Part shown: one piece after another, positions 1 through 6,110 of the stretch
Numbering within the stretch: position 1 is the first letter of the stretch
Layout: each line of letters begins with the position of its first letter
DNA from: an uncultured Lysobacterales bacterium
GTDB lineage: Bacteria > Pseudomonadota > Gammaproteobacteria > Xanthomonadales > Xanthomonadaceae
Length of the DNA stretch: 8,470 nucleotides
Reading direction: 5' to 3'
Assembly: GCA_946886865.1 (NCBI GenBank)
Contig: CAMPJI010000094.1
Span: forward strand, 1-8,470
Notes under the pieces: model-generated
The model's database searches: none
What the model was told of the DNA's origin: nothing
What the model saw: only the letters and a program-made list of their open reading frames with translations
Program-made: the position numbers and the translations under genes

Positions 1-222
1 GCGCGGCCGGGCTGGGGCCTGGCGCTGCTCGACCCGGTCAGCGGCGAGGCGTACGCCTATCGGCCGCTGCAGGGCGACCGGTTCGAACTGTGCGCGGTGT
101 TCGCCACCGACAGCGGCAGGCGCGGTGGCCCGGGCTGGAACGCGCCGCTGGAGTGGCACCACGGCGCGGGCCGGCACTGCTTCAAGCGCGACGTGCGGCG
201 CAGCGAAAAGCCGCGCGCCTGA
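1..222 (+). CDS. C-terminal fragment of an unrecognised protein
   Basis: The frame is open from the first base and stops with TGA at 220-222, leaving 73 codons of a gene that begins outside the window. The translation contains a DPVSGEAYAYRPL segment followed by FELCAVFAT, then a tryptophan/histidine/cysteine-containing end (EWHHGAGRHCF) and a basic tail. This arrangement resembles the C-termini of small hypothetical proteins in which a proline-tyrosine strand precedes a conserved FELCA strand, but I cannot name the family. The two cysteines could pair if the domain is exported. No function is proposed. High third-position GC and the lack of a competing frame support real coding. The downstream neighbour is convergent, so this is the last gene of its unit. 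Confidence 0.65.
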   Translation, partial: ARPGWGLALLDPVSGEAYAYRPLQGDRFELCAVFATDSGRRGGPGWNAPLEWHHGAGRHCFKRDVRRSEKPRA

Positions 223-271
223 CCCCGCCGTTGAGTGCGGCCGGGCTCTCAGGTCCGGACAGGCAAAAGAG

Positions 272-304
272 AACCGGACGGGCGCGGAGGACGCCAGTCC
301 GGTT
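272..304 (-). terminator. Likely intrinsic terminator of the L,D-transpeptidase gene
   Basis: AACCGGAC (272-279) and GTCCGGTT (297-304) form a perfect 8-bp inverted repeat. Inside it GGCG (281-284) pairs with CGCC (292-295) after one G/A mismatch, giving a long hairpin with a 7-base loop. Read on the minus strand, the hairpin is followed by TTCTCTTTTG, a short U-rich run, about 75 bases past the stop codon of the minus-strand gene. On the plus strand there is no T-run after it, so it fits the minus-strand gene better. A third copy of the core, the palindrome GTCCGGAC, lies at 253-260. Confidence 0.5.
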
Positions 305-379
305 GAAGGAAGCGGTGCGGTCGGCCTTCGGCGTGGACCGGGCTGCTCCAGGAGAGAGGGGTACTCGGGACGTCGGCGC

Positions 380-1147
380 TTACTCGAGGCTGGCGGTCAA
401 CTCGGTGCTGCCGCCCTGCTCGGCCGCGATGCTGTCCATCACGTCCAGCGGCAGGCCGGTGACGGCGTCGACCGGAGCGGTGTCGCCCGGGTAGGCCACC
501 GACGGGCCGTGCGAGGCGTCATCGGCCACCACCACGGTCGAACCGTGCTCGGTGATCGAGAACAGCTTGCGGGCGAATTCGTGAGGCAGGCGCACGCAGC
601 CATGGCTGGCGGGCGTGCCGGGGATGCGGCCGGCGTGCAGCGCGATGCCGTCCCACGTCAGGCGCTGCATGAAGGGCATCGGCGCGTTGTTGTAGAGGTT
701 GGAGTAGTGCTCCTCGCGCTTCTGCAGGATCGGGAACACCCCGGTGGGCGTTTCGTGGCCCGGCTTGCCGCTGCTGATGGTCGAAACGGCGATGCGCACG
801 CCATTGCGATACACGTGGGCGCGCTGCTCGGGCAGGCTCACCACCACGACCAGCGGGCCGGCGGGCGAAGCGTCCGGGTTCCACAGGTAGTCGCCGGGCT
901 CGAGTTCAAACGCAGGGTCGGCGGCAACGACCGGCTTCAGCATGGGCGCGGGCTGGGCGCGGTCGGCCTGCAGGCCGGACACGGGGGCGACGTCGGTACG
1001 GGTGGCGTCGAAGACCGGCGCCTGCGCCGATACCGGCAGCGCGATGGCCAGCGCGAGCGTCAGGCCGGCCAGGCGCGGCAGCAGCGACCGGCGGGCGTGG
1101 ACGTTCCTGGAGGAAGTGCGCGCAATGGCGTCGTTGTTCTTGGTCAT
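380..1147 (-). CDS. Secreted L,D-transpeptidase, YkuD domain
   Basis: The product is a periplasmic YkuD-family enzyme. The family makes 3-3 cross-links in peptidoglycan or attaches proteins to it, using a catalytic cysteine that attacks a meso-diaminopimelate-containing stem peptide. From the chosen ATG (complement 1145-1147) the protein has 255 residues. A basic stretch with RR and a hydrophobic core ends in a signal-peptidase site SAQA near residue 43. The YkuD domain spans about residues 98-207, with SSGKPGHETPTGVFPIL and the catalytic motif HAGRIPGTPASHGCVRL: His171, His182 and Cys184 are the expected key residues. A 46-residue acidic tail follows. No LysM or other wall-binding domain is visible, so substrate choice is unknown. 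An in-frame ATG at 1177 is a real alternative; an ATG at 1411 would give an implausible leader. Neither of the two likely starts has a strong Shine-Dalgarno. The upstream gene is divergent, so this is probably a single-gene unit. Confidence 0.9.
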   Translation of the reverse strand: MTKNNDAIARTSSRNVHARRSLLPRLAGLTLALAIALPVSAQAPVFDATRTDVAPVSGLQADRAQPAPMLKPVVAADPAFELEPGDYLWNPDASPAGPLVVVVSLPEQRAHVYRNGVRIAVSTISSGKPGHETPTGVFPILQKREEHYSNLYNNAPMPFMQRLTWDGIALHAGRIPGTPASHGCVRLPHEFARKLFSITEHGSTVVVADDASHGPSVAYPGDTAPVDAVTGLPLDVMDSIAAEQGGSTELTASLE

Positions 1148-1177
1148 GTCGGCAGCCCCGTCGTGGTGTGTGTTCAT

Positions 1178-1505
1178 GGCTGCAGACCCTAGGCAGGCGT
1201 CGGTGATCAAGCGTTTGATGATGGTGTCCGGAAGTTGAACGGTGGACACTTTTTCACCACGTTTTGCGCCGGTTTCTTCACGGTCGTGCCACGTGTCTGG
1301 CTGGTTCCTGAGCGGAACCGGCATGCGCGGGGAACTGCCGCGCCGGACCCGGGCACGTGCCTGAAACCACCGCGGGGCGGGGTTTCGGGGCGGACACGCA
1401 GTGCCGACCACGCGCGCACTAAAGAACCGCGCCGGGCGGTCGATATCCGGTGGCCGAAGTTGTTCTCCCCGTGGTTTTTCTCCCCTTCCTCAAGAGATGC
1501 GTCCC
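1178..1505. other. Divergent intergenic region without a visible gene
   Basis: This stretch separates the divergent L,D-transpeptidase and TonB-domain genes and must hold both promoters. I find no convincing coding frame; open frames crossing it lack ribosome binding sites and family resemblance. No clear sigma-70 -35/-10 pair could be assigned on either strand. It is locally less GC-rich at 1200-1280 and 1460-1495, which is typical of promoter DNA. It carries a near-perfect dyad at 1206-1219 and four GTGTCC-like motifs in both orientations (1224, 1244, 1293, 1391). Confidence 0.6.
1206..1219. promoter_or_regulatory. Candidate operator, dyad with central CG
   Basis: ATCAAGCGTTTGAT is a 14-base palindrome with a single mismatched pair and a central CpG. 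That layout resembles operators of LacI/GalR-family regulators. It lies 30-60 bases upstream of the possible L,D-transpeptidase start codons, where a repressor could block transcription. No regulator gene is present in the window, so the call rests on symmetry and position only. Confidence 0.25.
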
Positions 1506-1811
1506 ATGCAGCGTTCCATCCTGTCCATCGCCCTGGCCACGCTGGCCATCGCCTTCGCCGCCCCGGTGCAGGCCCTGACGCCCGTCAAGCGCGTCGAGCC
1601 CGTCTACCCGCCGGAGGCCGCCCGCGCCCGTACTCAAGGCTTCGTCGAAGTCGAGTTCACCGTCGATGCCGGCAAGGTCGCCAGCGTGTCCGTGCTCAAC
1701 GCCAAGCCGGCGCGGACCTTCGAGGCGGCGGCCGTGCGTGCGGTCAAGCAGTGGCAGTTCGCCAACGGCAGCGCGGGCCGCGGCAAGGTCCGCCTGGACT
1801 TCTCGCTCTGA
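1506..1811 (+). CDS. Small secreted TonB C-terminal-domain protein
   Basis: The 101-residue product starts with a classic signal peptide (MQRS, a hydrophobic core and a cleavage site VQA after residue 23). A single TonB C-terminal fold follows: KRVEPVYPPEAARA, GFVEVEFTVDAGKVASVSV and FEAAAVRAVKQWQF match the usual YP...G.V.V.F.V...G.V...FE.AA..AV..W.F pattern over residues 26-100. In TonB this domain contacts the TonB box of outer-membrane receptors. Here the membrane anchor and the long proline-rich spacer are absent, so the protein cannot by itself transmit energy from ExbB-ExbD. It may be a free periplasmic binding or regulatory domain. An AAGAG sequence ending nine bases before the ATG supports this start; the ATG at 1497 overlaps that site and is less likely. 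An intrinsic terminator follows directly. Confidence 0.85.
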   Translation: MQRSILSIALATLAIAFAAPVQALTPVKRVEPVYPPEAARARTQGFVEVEFTVDAGKVASVSVLNAKPARTFEAAAVRAVKQWQFANGSAGRGKVRLDFSL

Positions 1812-1841
1812 CGCGACGCGCCACCTGCACCGCCCTGGAAG

Positions 1842-1870
1842 CGCGCCGGCAACGGCGCGTTTTCTTTTTT
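1842..1870 (+). terminator. Rho-independent terminator
   Basis: CGCGCCG (1842-1848) pairs perfectly with CGGCGCG (1853-1859) around a GCAA tetraloop, followed by TTTTCTTTTTT (1860-1870). This is a strong canonical terminator placed 31 bases after the stop of the TonB-domain gene. It isolates that gene from the PPOX gene downstream. Confidence 0.92.
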
Positions 1871-1961
1871 GCACGAACCTGCCCGTGCCGGTGCGCCCTT
1901 CACGCCGGGCGTGGCGCAGGGCATCGACACTGTGGGCCCCCAACGCACCGCGAGACCCGCC

Positions 1962-2822
1962 ATGGCCCGCAAGTCCGTCCGGCAGATCGCCGACCTGCTT
2001 GAAAAGATCGACACCGCCATGTTGACCACTGTCGGCCCCGACGGCTTCCTGGTCAGCCGCCCGCTCTCCACCCGGGCCAGTTCGTTCGATGGCAAGCGCG
2101 TGTGGTTCTTCACCGAAGCCGACAGCCCCAAGGTCGCGGAGATCGCACGCCACCCGAAGGTCAACCTCGCCTACGCCTCCAGCGACCGCAACACGTACGT
2201 GTCGCTGGCCGGCACCGCCGAGGTCAACCGCGACCGCCGCCGCATCACCCGCCTGTGGAACGACGCGATGAAGGCGTTCTTCCCCAACGGCAAGGACGAC
2301 CCCAACCTGGTGCTGCTTGAGGTGCAGGTGCGCAGCATCGAGTACTGGGACGGCCCGGGCAGCCTGATCGGCCAACTGGTCGGCTTCGTCGTCGCCCGCG
2401 TCACCGGCAAGGAAGAGCACATGGGCGACAACCGCCTGATCGACATGAGCGGCAAGCGCAGCGCCTCGCGCCTGCCGCCCTCGCACGAGGACGCGCCCGC
2501 GGGTGCCCGCAAGGCCGCCCGCCAGGCGTTGAAGAAGGCGCCCGCGAAGAAGGCCGCCAAGGCGCCGAAGAAGGCCGCGACCAAGAAGGCCGCGACCAAG
2601 AAGGCCGCAACCAAAAAGGCCGCAACCAAGAAGGCTGCGACGAAGAAGGCCGCCACGAAGAAGGCGCCGTCCAGGACCGCCGCGCGCAAGGCGACGAAGG
2701 GCACCGCGACCCGAAAGGCCGCGCCGGCCAAACGAGCTACGAAGAAGGCGGCGCGCCGTTCGACCTCGACCGCGAACGCACGCGCCGAATCCATCCGGCG
2801 CGCCCGCACGCGCGGGCGCTGA
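1962..2822 (+). CDS. PPOX-fold (general stress protein 26-like) protein with histone H1-like tail
   Basis: The 286-residue product has two distinct parts. Residues 1-165 form a pyridoxamine-phosphate-oxidase-like split-barrel domain of the stress-protein type: DLLEKIDTAMLTTVGPDGFLVSRPL, VWFFTEADSPKVAEIARHPKVNLAYA, NTYVSLAG and the LVLLEVQVRSIEYWD strand are typical. Such proteins bind flavin (FMN/FAD) or related cofactors; their substrates are mostly unknown. Residues 166-286 are a low-complexity, strongly basic tail rich in lysine, alanine and arginine, with six consecutive KKAAT units (residues 203-232) and then KKAPS. It resembles bacterial histone H1-like proteins that bind DNA through alternating lysines and alanines. 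The tail is in frame with no stop or shift, so the fusion is real in this sequence. The ATG at 1962 begins the family's conserved N-terminus, and a GAGA lies nearby. A frame extension back to 1869 crosses the terminator tail and is not credible. Confidence 0.88.
   Translation: MARKSVRQIADLLEKIDTAMLTTVGPDGFLVSRPLSTRASSFDGKRVWFFTEADSPKVAEIARHPKVNLAYASSDRNTYVSLAGTAEVNRDRRRITRLWNDAMKAFFPNGKDDPNLVLLEVQVRSIEYWDGPGSLIGQLVGFVVARVTGKEEHMGDNRLIDMSGKRSASRLPPSHEDAPAGARKAARQALKKAPAKKAAKAPKKAATKKAATKKAATKKAATKKAATKKAATKKAPSRTAARKATKGTATRKAAPAKRATKKAARRSTSTANARAESIRRARTRGR
2568..2657 (+). repeat. In-frame 15-bp tandem repeat, six units
   Basis: Six consecutive 15-base units of the type AAGAAGGCCGCGACC encode KKAAT each, with a diverged seventh (AAGAAGGCGCCG) at 2658-2669. 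The units differ mainly at third positions (gcg/gca/gcc, acc/acg, one aaa), so the repeat has been under protein-level selection for some time and is not a fresh duplication. Because the unit is a multiple of three, copy-number change would lengthen or shorten the tail without breaking the frame. Confidence 0.93.
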
Positions 2823-2849
2823 ACGCGGCTCCGGCCTACCGGCGCGGCA

Positions 2850-2880
2850 GGCCCCGTCGCCTTCAAGCAGCGATGGGGCC
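2850..2880. terminator. Hairpin between convergent genes, possible bidirectional terminator
   Basis: GGCCCCGTCGC (2850-2860) pairs with GCGATGGGGCC (2870-2880), an 11-bp stem with one G-U pair and a 9-base loop. It sits exactly between the stop of the PPOX gene (2822) and the stop of the convergent lipoprotein gene (2894). No T-run follows on either strand, so termination efficiency is uncertain. Confidence 0.45.
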
Positions 2881-2893
2881 CGCCATCGGCGTG

Positions 2894-3268
2894 TCAGTCC
2901 AGGCGCTGCAGCGCGTGCGCGGCCCCGTTGCAGACCGTGATATGCCCGTCGGCACCCACCTCGCCACGCGCGCGCACGCGGTCGCCCACCTCGATGTCGG
3001 GGAAGGTATCCACGCCCGGGGCGGGGCAGAGGTTCATCCGCGCCGGTATTTCCACCGTGACCGGCCCCGACGCGGTGTCGACCTGCATGGTCGCGTTGCC
3101 GTCGTAGGCCCACGGATCGCGATCGACGGCCACCACGCGACCTTCCGCGGTGTCACGGGCAGCGGAGTCGGCCGGCATCGGCGTCTGGCAGGCGGTCAGG
3201 GCCAACGTCGCCAGCGACACGGCGGCGGCAAACGGGATATGGCGGGCAGGCGAGGTGGGTCGGGTCAT
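2894..3268 (-). CDS. Small hypothetical lipoprotein
   Basis: The 124-residue product has a lipoprotein signal: basic N-terminus, hydrophobic stretch and lipobox LTAC with the acylated Cys27. After a short linker, residues 43-122 form a compact domain with alternating strand-like segments (EGRVVAVDRD, ATMQVDTASGPVTVEIPA, VGDRVRARGEV, GHITVC). This suggests a small all-beta, OB-like fold, but I do not recognise a named family. Cys81 and Cys113 could form a disulfide in the periplasm. Gln28 after the lipid cysteine favours outer-membrane sorting under the usual Lol rule (no Asp at +2). The start has a GAGA sequence about eight bases upstream. It is divergent from the SDR gene and convergent with the PPOX gene, so it is probably a monocistronic unit. 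Function unknown. Confidence 0.8.
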   Translation of the reverse strand: MTRPTSPARHIPFAAAVSLATLALTACQTPMPADSAARDTAEGRVVAVDRDPWAYDGNATMQVDTASGPVTVEIPARMNLCPAPGVDTFPDIEVGDRVRARGEVGADGHITVCNGAAHALQRLD

Positions 3269-3344
3269 GGGGGCGGTCTCGGCAGTCGTGGAGCCGCGAC
3301 GCTAGCGGCGCCCGTGGCAACCGCGCGTGAGCGGCTCGACGCCC

Positions 3345-3365
3345 GCACGGGCCGGCCGGCCGTGC
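3345..3365. repeat. GC-rich inverted repeat in a divergent promoter region
   Basis: GCACGG (3345-3350) and CCGTGC (3360-3365) flank the alternating core GCCGGCCGG. The element lies in the 164-base gap between the divergent lipoprotein and SDR genes. It may be an operator or simply a by-product of high GC; no regulator can be named. Confidence 0.3.
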
Positions 3366-3432
3366 ACGGACAGGGTTGATCGCCGCGCCCGGCGTCGCCA
3401 TTGCATGGACTCATCCGAACCGGGAGCTGCCC

Positions 3433-4104
3433 ATGCCCACCGTCCTGATCACCGGCGCCAACCGCGGCATCGGCCTGTCGCTGGCGCGTCGATACACCGC
3501 CCGCGGCGACCGCGTCATCGCCGCCTGCCGCCAGTCCAGCCCCGGGCTCGACGCCACCGGCGCGCAGGTCGAGGCCGGGGTCGATGTCACCGATGGCACG
3601 GCCTTGGCCGCACTGGCCGACCGGCTGGGCGATACGCGCATCGACACGCTGGTGTGCAACGCCGGCATCCTCGGCCGCGAAGCCCTGGACGCGCTCGACG
3701 ACGACGCGTTCGAGCGCATGCGCCGGCAGTTCGAGGTCAACGCCATCGGCCCGTTGCGCACCGTGCACGCGCTGCAGGGGCGGCTGGGCGAGGGCGCGAA
3801 GGTCGGCATCGTCACCAGCCGCATGGGCTCGGTGGCCGACAACACCTCCGGCGGCCGCTACGGCTACCGCGCGTCCAAGGCCGCGGTGAACGCCATCGGC
3901 AAGTCGCTGGCGGTCGACCTGGAGAAGCGCGGCATCGCGGTGGTGCTGCTGCACCCCGGGTACGTCGCTACCGAGATGGTCGGCGGCACCGGCGACATCC
4001 AGCCCGACGACGCGGCCGCGCAGCTGGTGCAACGGCTGGACGAGCTGACGCTCGGAAAGACCGGCACCTTCGTCCATGCCAACGGCCAGCCGCTGCCGTG
4101 GTAA
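3433..4104 (+). CDS. Short-chain dehydrogenase/reductase (C-factor/sniffer-like SDR)
   Basis: The 223-residue product is a classical SDR with an NAD(P)-binding Rossmann fold. Residues 7-14 are the glycine-rich TGANRGIG. Asp51-Val52 matches the adenine-ring contact, Asn76-Ala77-Gly78 is the NAG motif, and Asn103 is the likely structural/catalytic asparagine. Ser133 (or Ser129) with Tyr145 and Lys149 (YRASK) completes the active site, and PGYVATEM follows. Arg/Cys residues after the second strand (AACR) suggest NADP(H) preference. The length and the SRMGSVADNTSGG.YGYRASKAAVN segment resemble the CsgA/C-factor and sniffer subgroup, which reduce carbonyl compounds; the natural substrate is unknown. 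The start is set by GGGAG six bases upstream of the ATG, at the exact beginning of the Rossmann strand. The next gene begins 22 bases after the stop, so the two are likely co-transcribed. Confidence 0.9.
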   Translation: MPTVLITGANRGIGLSLARRYTARGDRVIAACRQSSPGLDATGAQVEAGVDVTDGTALAALADRLGDTRIDTLVCNAGILGREALDALDDDAFERMRRQFEVNAIGPLRTVHALQGRLGEGAKVGIVTSRMGSVADNTSGGRYGYRASKAAVNAIGKSLAVDLEKRGIAVVLLHPGYVATEMVGGTGDIQPDDAAAQLVQRLDELTLGKTGTFVHANGQPLPW

Positions 4105-4126
4105 CCGTCTGCCTGGAGCCGATGCG

Positions 4127-4663
4127 ATGAGCGCCGACGAGTACGACCCCGACGACAACTTCGCCCACGGCCTGGAGGGCGTCGACGACATCGACGAGGA
4201 CGCCGCCACCGAGCAGCTGGCGTGGCAGTGGCTGCTCTACGTCAACCCCGACGACGAGGACGGCGCTCAGGAGCAGTTCGCCGCCTGGCAGGAGGCGTGG
4301 CTGGCCGCCGGCGGCAACGAGGGCGACGCTGACCCCGTGGCCGCGCTGGCGGCGGTGACCGACTGGCGCTCCAGCGTGCAGGTCGACGTCGACGACGCGG
4401 CCGCGCTCGTCGACGGCCTGACCCAGCTCGCCGCGCGCGTGGACGTGCACATCGACTGGGGCGTGGACGACCCCGCCGACGACGCCGACCCCGAATCGCT
4501 GATGGCCGAGGCGCATGCCGCTCTGCGGCAGCACGGCTACACGCTGTGGGTGTGGGATGCCGGCTCGGACACGAGCGCGGCGTGGCTGGCCTACCGGCGC
4601 GACGACGATGCGGTACGGACGCTGGCGTCGGCGCTGGGGCTGCCGGTGCGCGCCGGCGCCTGA
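4127..4663 (+). CDS. Acidic DUF6630-like protein
   Basis: The 178-residue product is strongly acidic, especially residues 4-26 and 112-124. Segments such as WQWLLYVNPDDED (34-46), LAARVDVHIDWG (101-112), LMAEAHAALRQHGYTLWVWD (125-144) and the closing DDAVRTLASALGLPVRAG match my memory of the DUF6630 family, whose function is not established. No signal peptide or membrane segment is visible, so it should be cytoplasmic. GGAG eight bases before the ATG supports this start, 22 bases after the SDR stop. It is therefore likely the second gene of a two-gene unit. The high acidity could reflect partner binding or DNA mimicry, but nothing here proves either. The family name is from pattern memory and should be confirmed by a profile search. 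Confidence 0.75.
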   Translation: MSADEYDPDDNFAHGLEGVDDIDEDAATEQLAWQWLLYVNPDDEDGAQEQFAAWQEAWLAAGGNEGDADPVAALAAVTDWRSSVQVDVDDAAALVDGLTQLAARVDVHIDWGVDDPADDADPESLMAEAHAALRQHGYTLWVWDAGSDTSAAWLAYRRDDDAVRTLASALGLPVRAGA

Positions 4664-4703
4664 GACGGGCGGCGGCGCATCCCGGCGCTCGCTTCAGCCC
4701 GGC

Positions 4704-5669
4704 TCAGGGTGCGCGGACGCGGGCTCGCAATGAGCGGGCCCGCGTCAGCGCGTCCTCGGCCTGGAGGAAGACCTCGTCCATCGGCGACTGCCCGTGACCG
4801 CCGGCGACACCGTGCAGCACGACAGCGCCGGTGCGCTGCTCGAACTCCAGCAGGGCCGGCGCCAGGCGTGCCGACACATCGTCGGCCTTCAGGTGTTCGC
4901 CAACGGCCACGACATCGAATGACGTGTCGCTGGGCATCGCCACACCGGCCTCGGGCAACGCCTGCTGGACGGCCTCGGCGAGGTCCCGCAGCAACGCATG
5001 GACGTGGGCGGCGCCGTCGCGGGCCACGCGCCCGGCGTAGTCCTGCAACTGGACGATGGCGACCACCGTACCCGTTGCCCGCGGCACGGGCCCGGCGACC
5101 ATGGCGACGACCGAAGTCTCGTGGCGGTGCCGTGCGGCAGCCATCAGTGCTGCAACCAGGCGCGCCAGCCGGGCCAGCGCCTCGCGTTGCGCCGAATCCA
5201 GTTGGCGCGGCGTACGGTCGATAACGCAGAGCGTGCCCAGCGCATGGCCATCCGCGGTCACCAGCGGCATCCCGGCATAGAAGCGGATATGCGGTTCGCC
5301 GGTCACCAGGGGGTTGTCGGCGAACCTCGGGTCCAGCGTGGCGTCCGGCACCTCCATCAGCGACCCGGGCGTGCGGATCGCGTGGTCGCAGAAGGCCTGG
5401 TCGCGTGGCGTCTGCGTGGCGTCCAACCCTTCGCGGGCCTTGAACCATTGACGGTCCCGGTCGATCAGCGACACGAGTGCGATTGGCGTCGCGCACAGCA
5501 TCGACGCCAGTTTGGCGCAGTCGTCGTAAAGGGGGTCCGGCAGGGAGTCGAGCACGCGAGTCGCGTCCAATGCGCGCAGGCGCTCGAACTCGTCGTCAAT
5601 ACAGCCGTTCATCGTCGTCATCTGCTGGAAGGGGGGGCGAACCGTGACCGCCGAGCATACCGGCTGCAT
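4704..5669 (-). CDS. GAF-domain protein with degenerate GGDEF-like C-terminus
   Basis: The 321-residue product begins with a GAF sensor domain at about residues 35-180. It carries the signature set seen in GAF modules ahead of histidine kinases and diguanylate cyclases: RVLDSLPDPLYDDCAKLA, PIALVSLIDRDRQWFKAREGL, RDQAFCDHAI, FYAGMPLVTADGHALGTLCVID. Residues 200-318 follow the layout of a GGDEF domain: VVAIVQLQDYAGRV in place of the LDLDRFK strand, HVHALLRDLAEAVQQAL as the next helix, and a closing DEVFLQAEDALTRAR like the usual ADEALYRAK helix. The signature is lost: residues 247-251 read SDTSF where GGDEF should be, so cyclase activity is not expected. It may bind a ligand or partner only. 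No membrane segment is visible. The start is uncertain: 5669 has GGA six bases upstream and lies 15 bases after the preceding DGPF gene; ATGs at 5621 and 5612 are alternatives. Co-transcription with that gene is likely. Confidence 0.8.
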   Translation of the reverse strand: MQPVCSAVTVRPPFQQMTTMNGCIDDEFERLRALDATRVLDSLPDPLYDDCAKLASMLCATPIALVSLIDRDRQWFKAREGLDATQTPRDQAFCDHAIRTPGSLMEVPDATLDPRFADNPLVTGEPHIRFYAGMPLVTADGHALGTLCVIDRTPRQLDSAQREALARLARLVAALMAAARHRHETSVVAMVAGPVPRATGTVVAIVQLQDYAGRVARDGAAHVHALLRDLAEAVQQALPEAGVAMPSDTSFDVVAVGEHLKADDVSARLAPALLEFEQRTGAVVLHGVAGGHGQSPMDEVFLQAEDALTRARSLRARVRAP

Positions 5670-5684
5670 GGACCGTCCAATCGA

Positions 5685-6062
5685 TCAGTCGGCGCCCACG
5701 CGCGTGCGCACCGCGTCCATGTCGCGGATCGGGCGCACTTCGATGCACCCGGTCTGCGCCCATGGGAACTCCGCGGCGATCGCCACCGCCTCGTCCAGGC
5801 TGTCGGCCTCGATGAGGTTGTAGCCGGCCAGTACTTCCTTGGTCTCGGCGAACGGGCCGTCCAGCACCTGCGTGCGGCCGTCGCGGATGCGCACCGAGCG
5901 CGCCTTGCGCGCCGACTCCAGCTGCTGCGAGCCCAGCAGCCTGCCGTCGCGCTTGAGCTCGTCGGCGTGGCCGAAGCAGGCCTTCATGCGGGTGTCGAAC
6001 TCGCCTTCGGGCAACGCCTCCAGCAGGGTGTCGTCGTTGTAGACCAGCAGCAGGAATTGCAT
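5685..6062 (-). CDS. DGPF/YCII-family protein
   Basis: The 125-residue product is a YCII-related (DGPF) protein: MQFLLLVYNDD opens the ferredoxin-like fold, DGPFAETKE is at residues 68-76, and IEVRPI ends the fold. The biochemical role of the family is not established; members are typically encoded beside ECF42-type sigma factors, as here. GGAG about six bases upstream sets the start. The minus-strand GAF gene follows with a gap of only 15 bases (or 63 with a later start), so the two probably share a transcript. The other DGPF gene is divergent, 146 bases away. The two DGPF proteins are clearly diverged paralogues outside the shared motif, so this is not a recent duplication. I see no ECF-type promoter in front of this gene. 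Confidence 0.9.
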   Translation of the reverse strand: MQFLLLVYNDDTLLEALPEGEFDTRMKACFGHADELKRDGRLLGSQQLESARKARSVRIRDGRTQVLDGPFAETKEVLAGYNLIEADSLDEAVAIAAEFPWAQTGCIEVRPIRDMDAVRTRVGAD

Positions 6063-6110
6063 GGGCGCTCCGGCGGGGCGTGGGGCGGCCATCATGCCCG
6101 CATCGGACGG

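Noticed and set aside
240..370. A possible small RNA with several GGA motifs and a hairpin loop CGGAGGA, like RsmA/CsrA-sequestering RNAs
   Set aside because: GGA is common at this GC content, there is no T-run terminator on the plus strand and no promoter seen; the hairpin is better explained as the minus-strand terminator.
125..1192. A 355-codon plus-strand open frame over the L,D-transpeptidase
   Set aside because: The minus strand carries an intact catalytic motif and signal peptide; the plus-strand translation resembles no family and begins inside the first gene.
2568..2669. CRISPR-like regular repeats
   Set aside because: The 15-base units are directly adjacent without spacers and lie in frame in a coding sequence.
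1419..3113. A 564-codon open frame on the minus strand across the TonB-domain and PPOX genes
   Set aside because: It is antisense to two recognisable genes and has the Gly/Arg/Leu-rich composition of GC-rich shadow frames. It also runs through the terminator at 1842-1870 and into the lipoprotein gene.
3376..3404. TTGATC-N17-CATTGC as a sigma-70 promoter for the SDR gene
   Set aside because: The spacing is ideal but the -10 element matches the consensus at only two or three positions, too weak to annotate.
3265..4209. A 314-codon minus-strand open frame across the SDR gene
   Set aside because: The SDR frame has all expected motifs; the antisense translation is low-complexity Gly/Ala/Arg/Val without a family pattern.
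4664..4703. A terminator between the convergent DUF6630-like and GAF genes
   Set aside because: No stable inverted repeat with a T-run was found in the 40-base gap.
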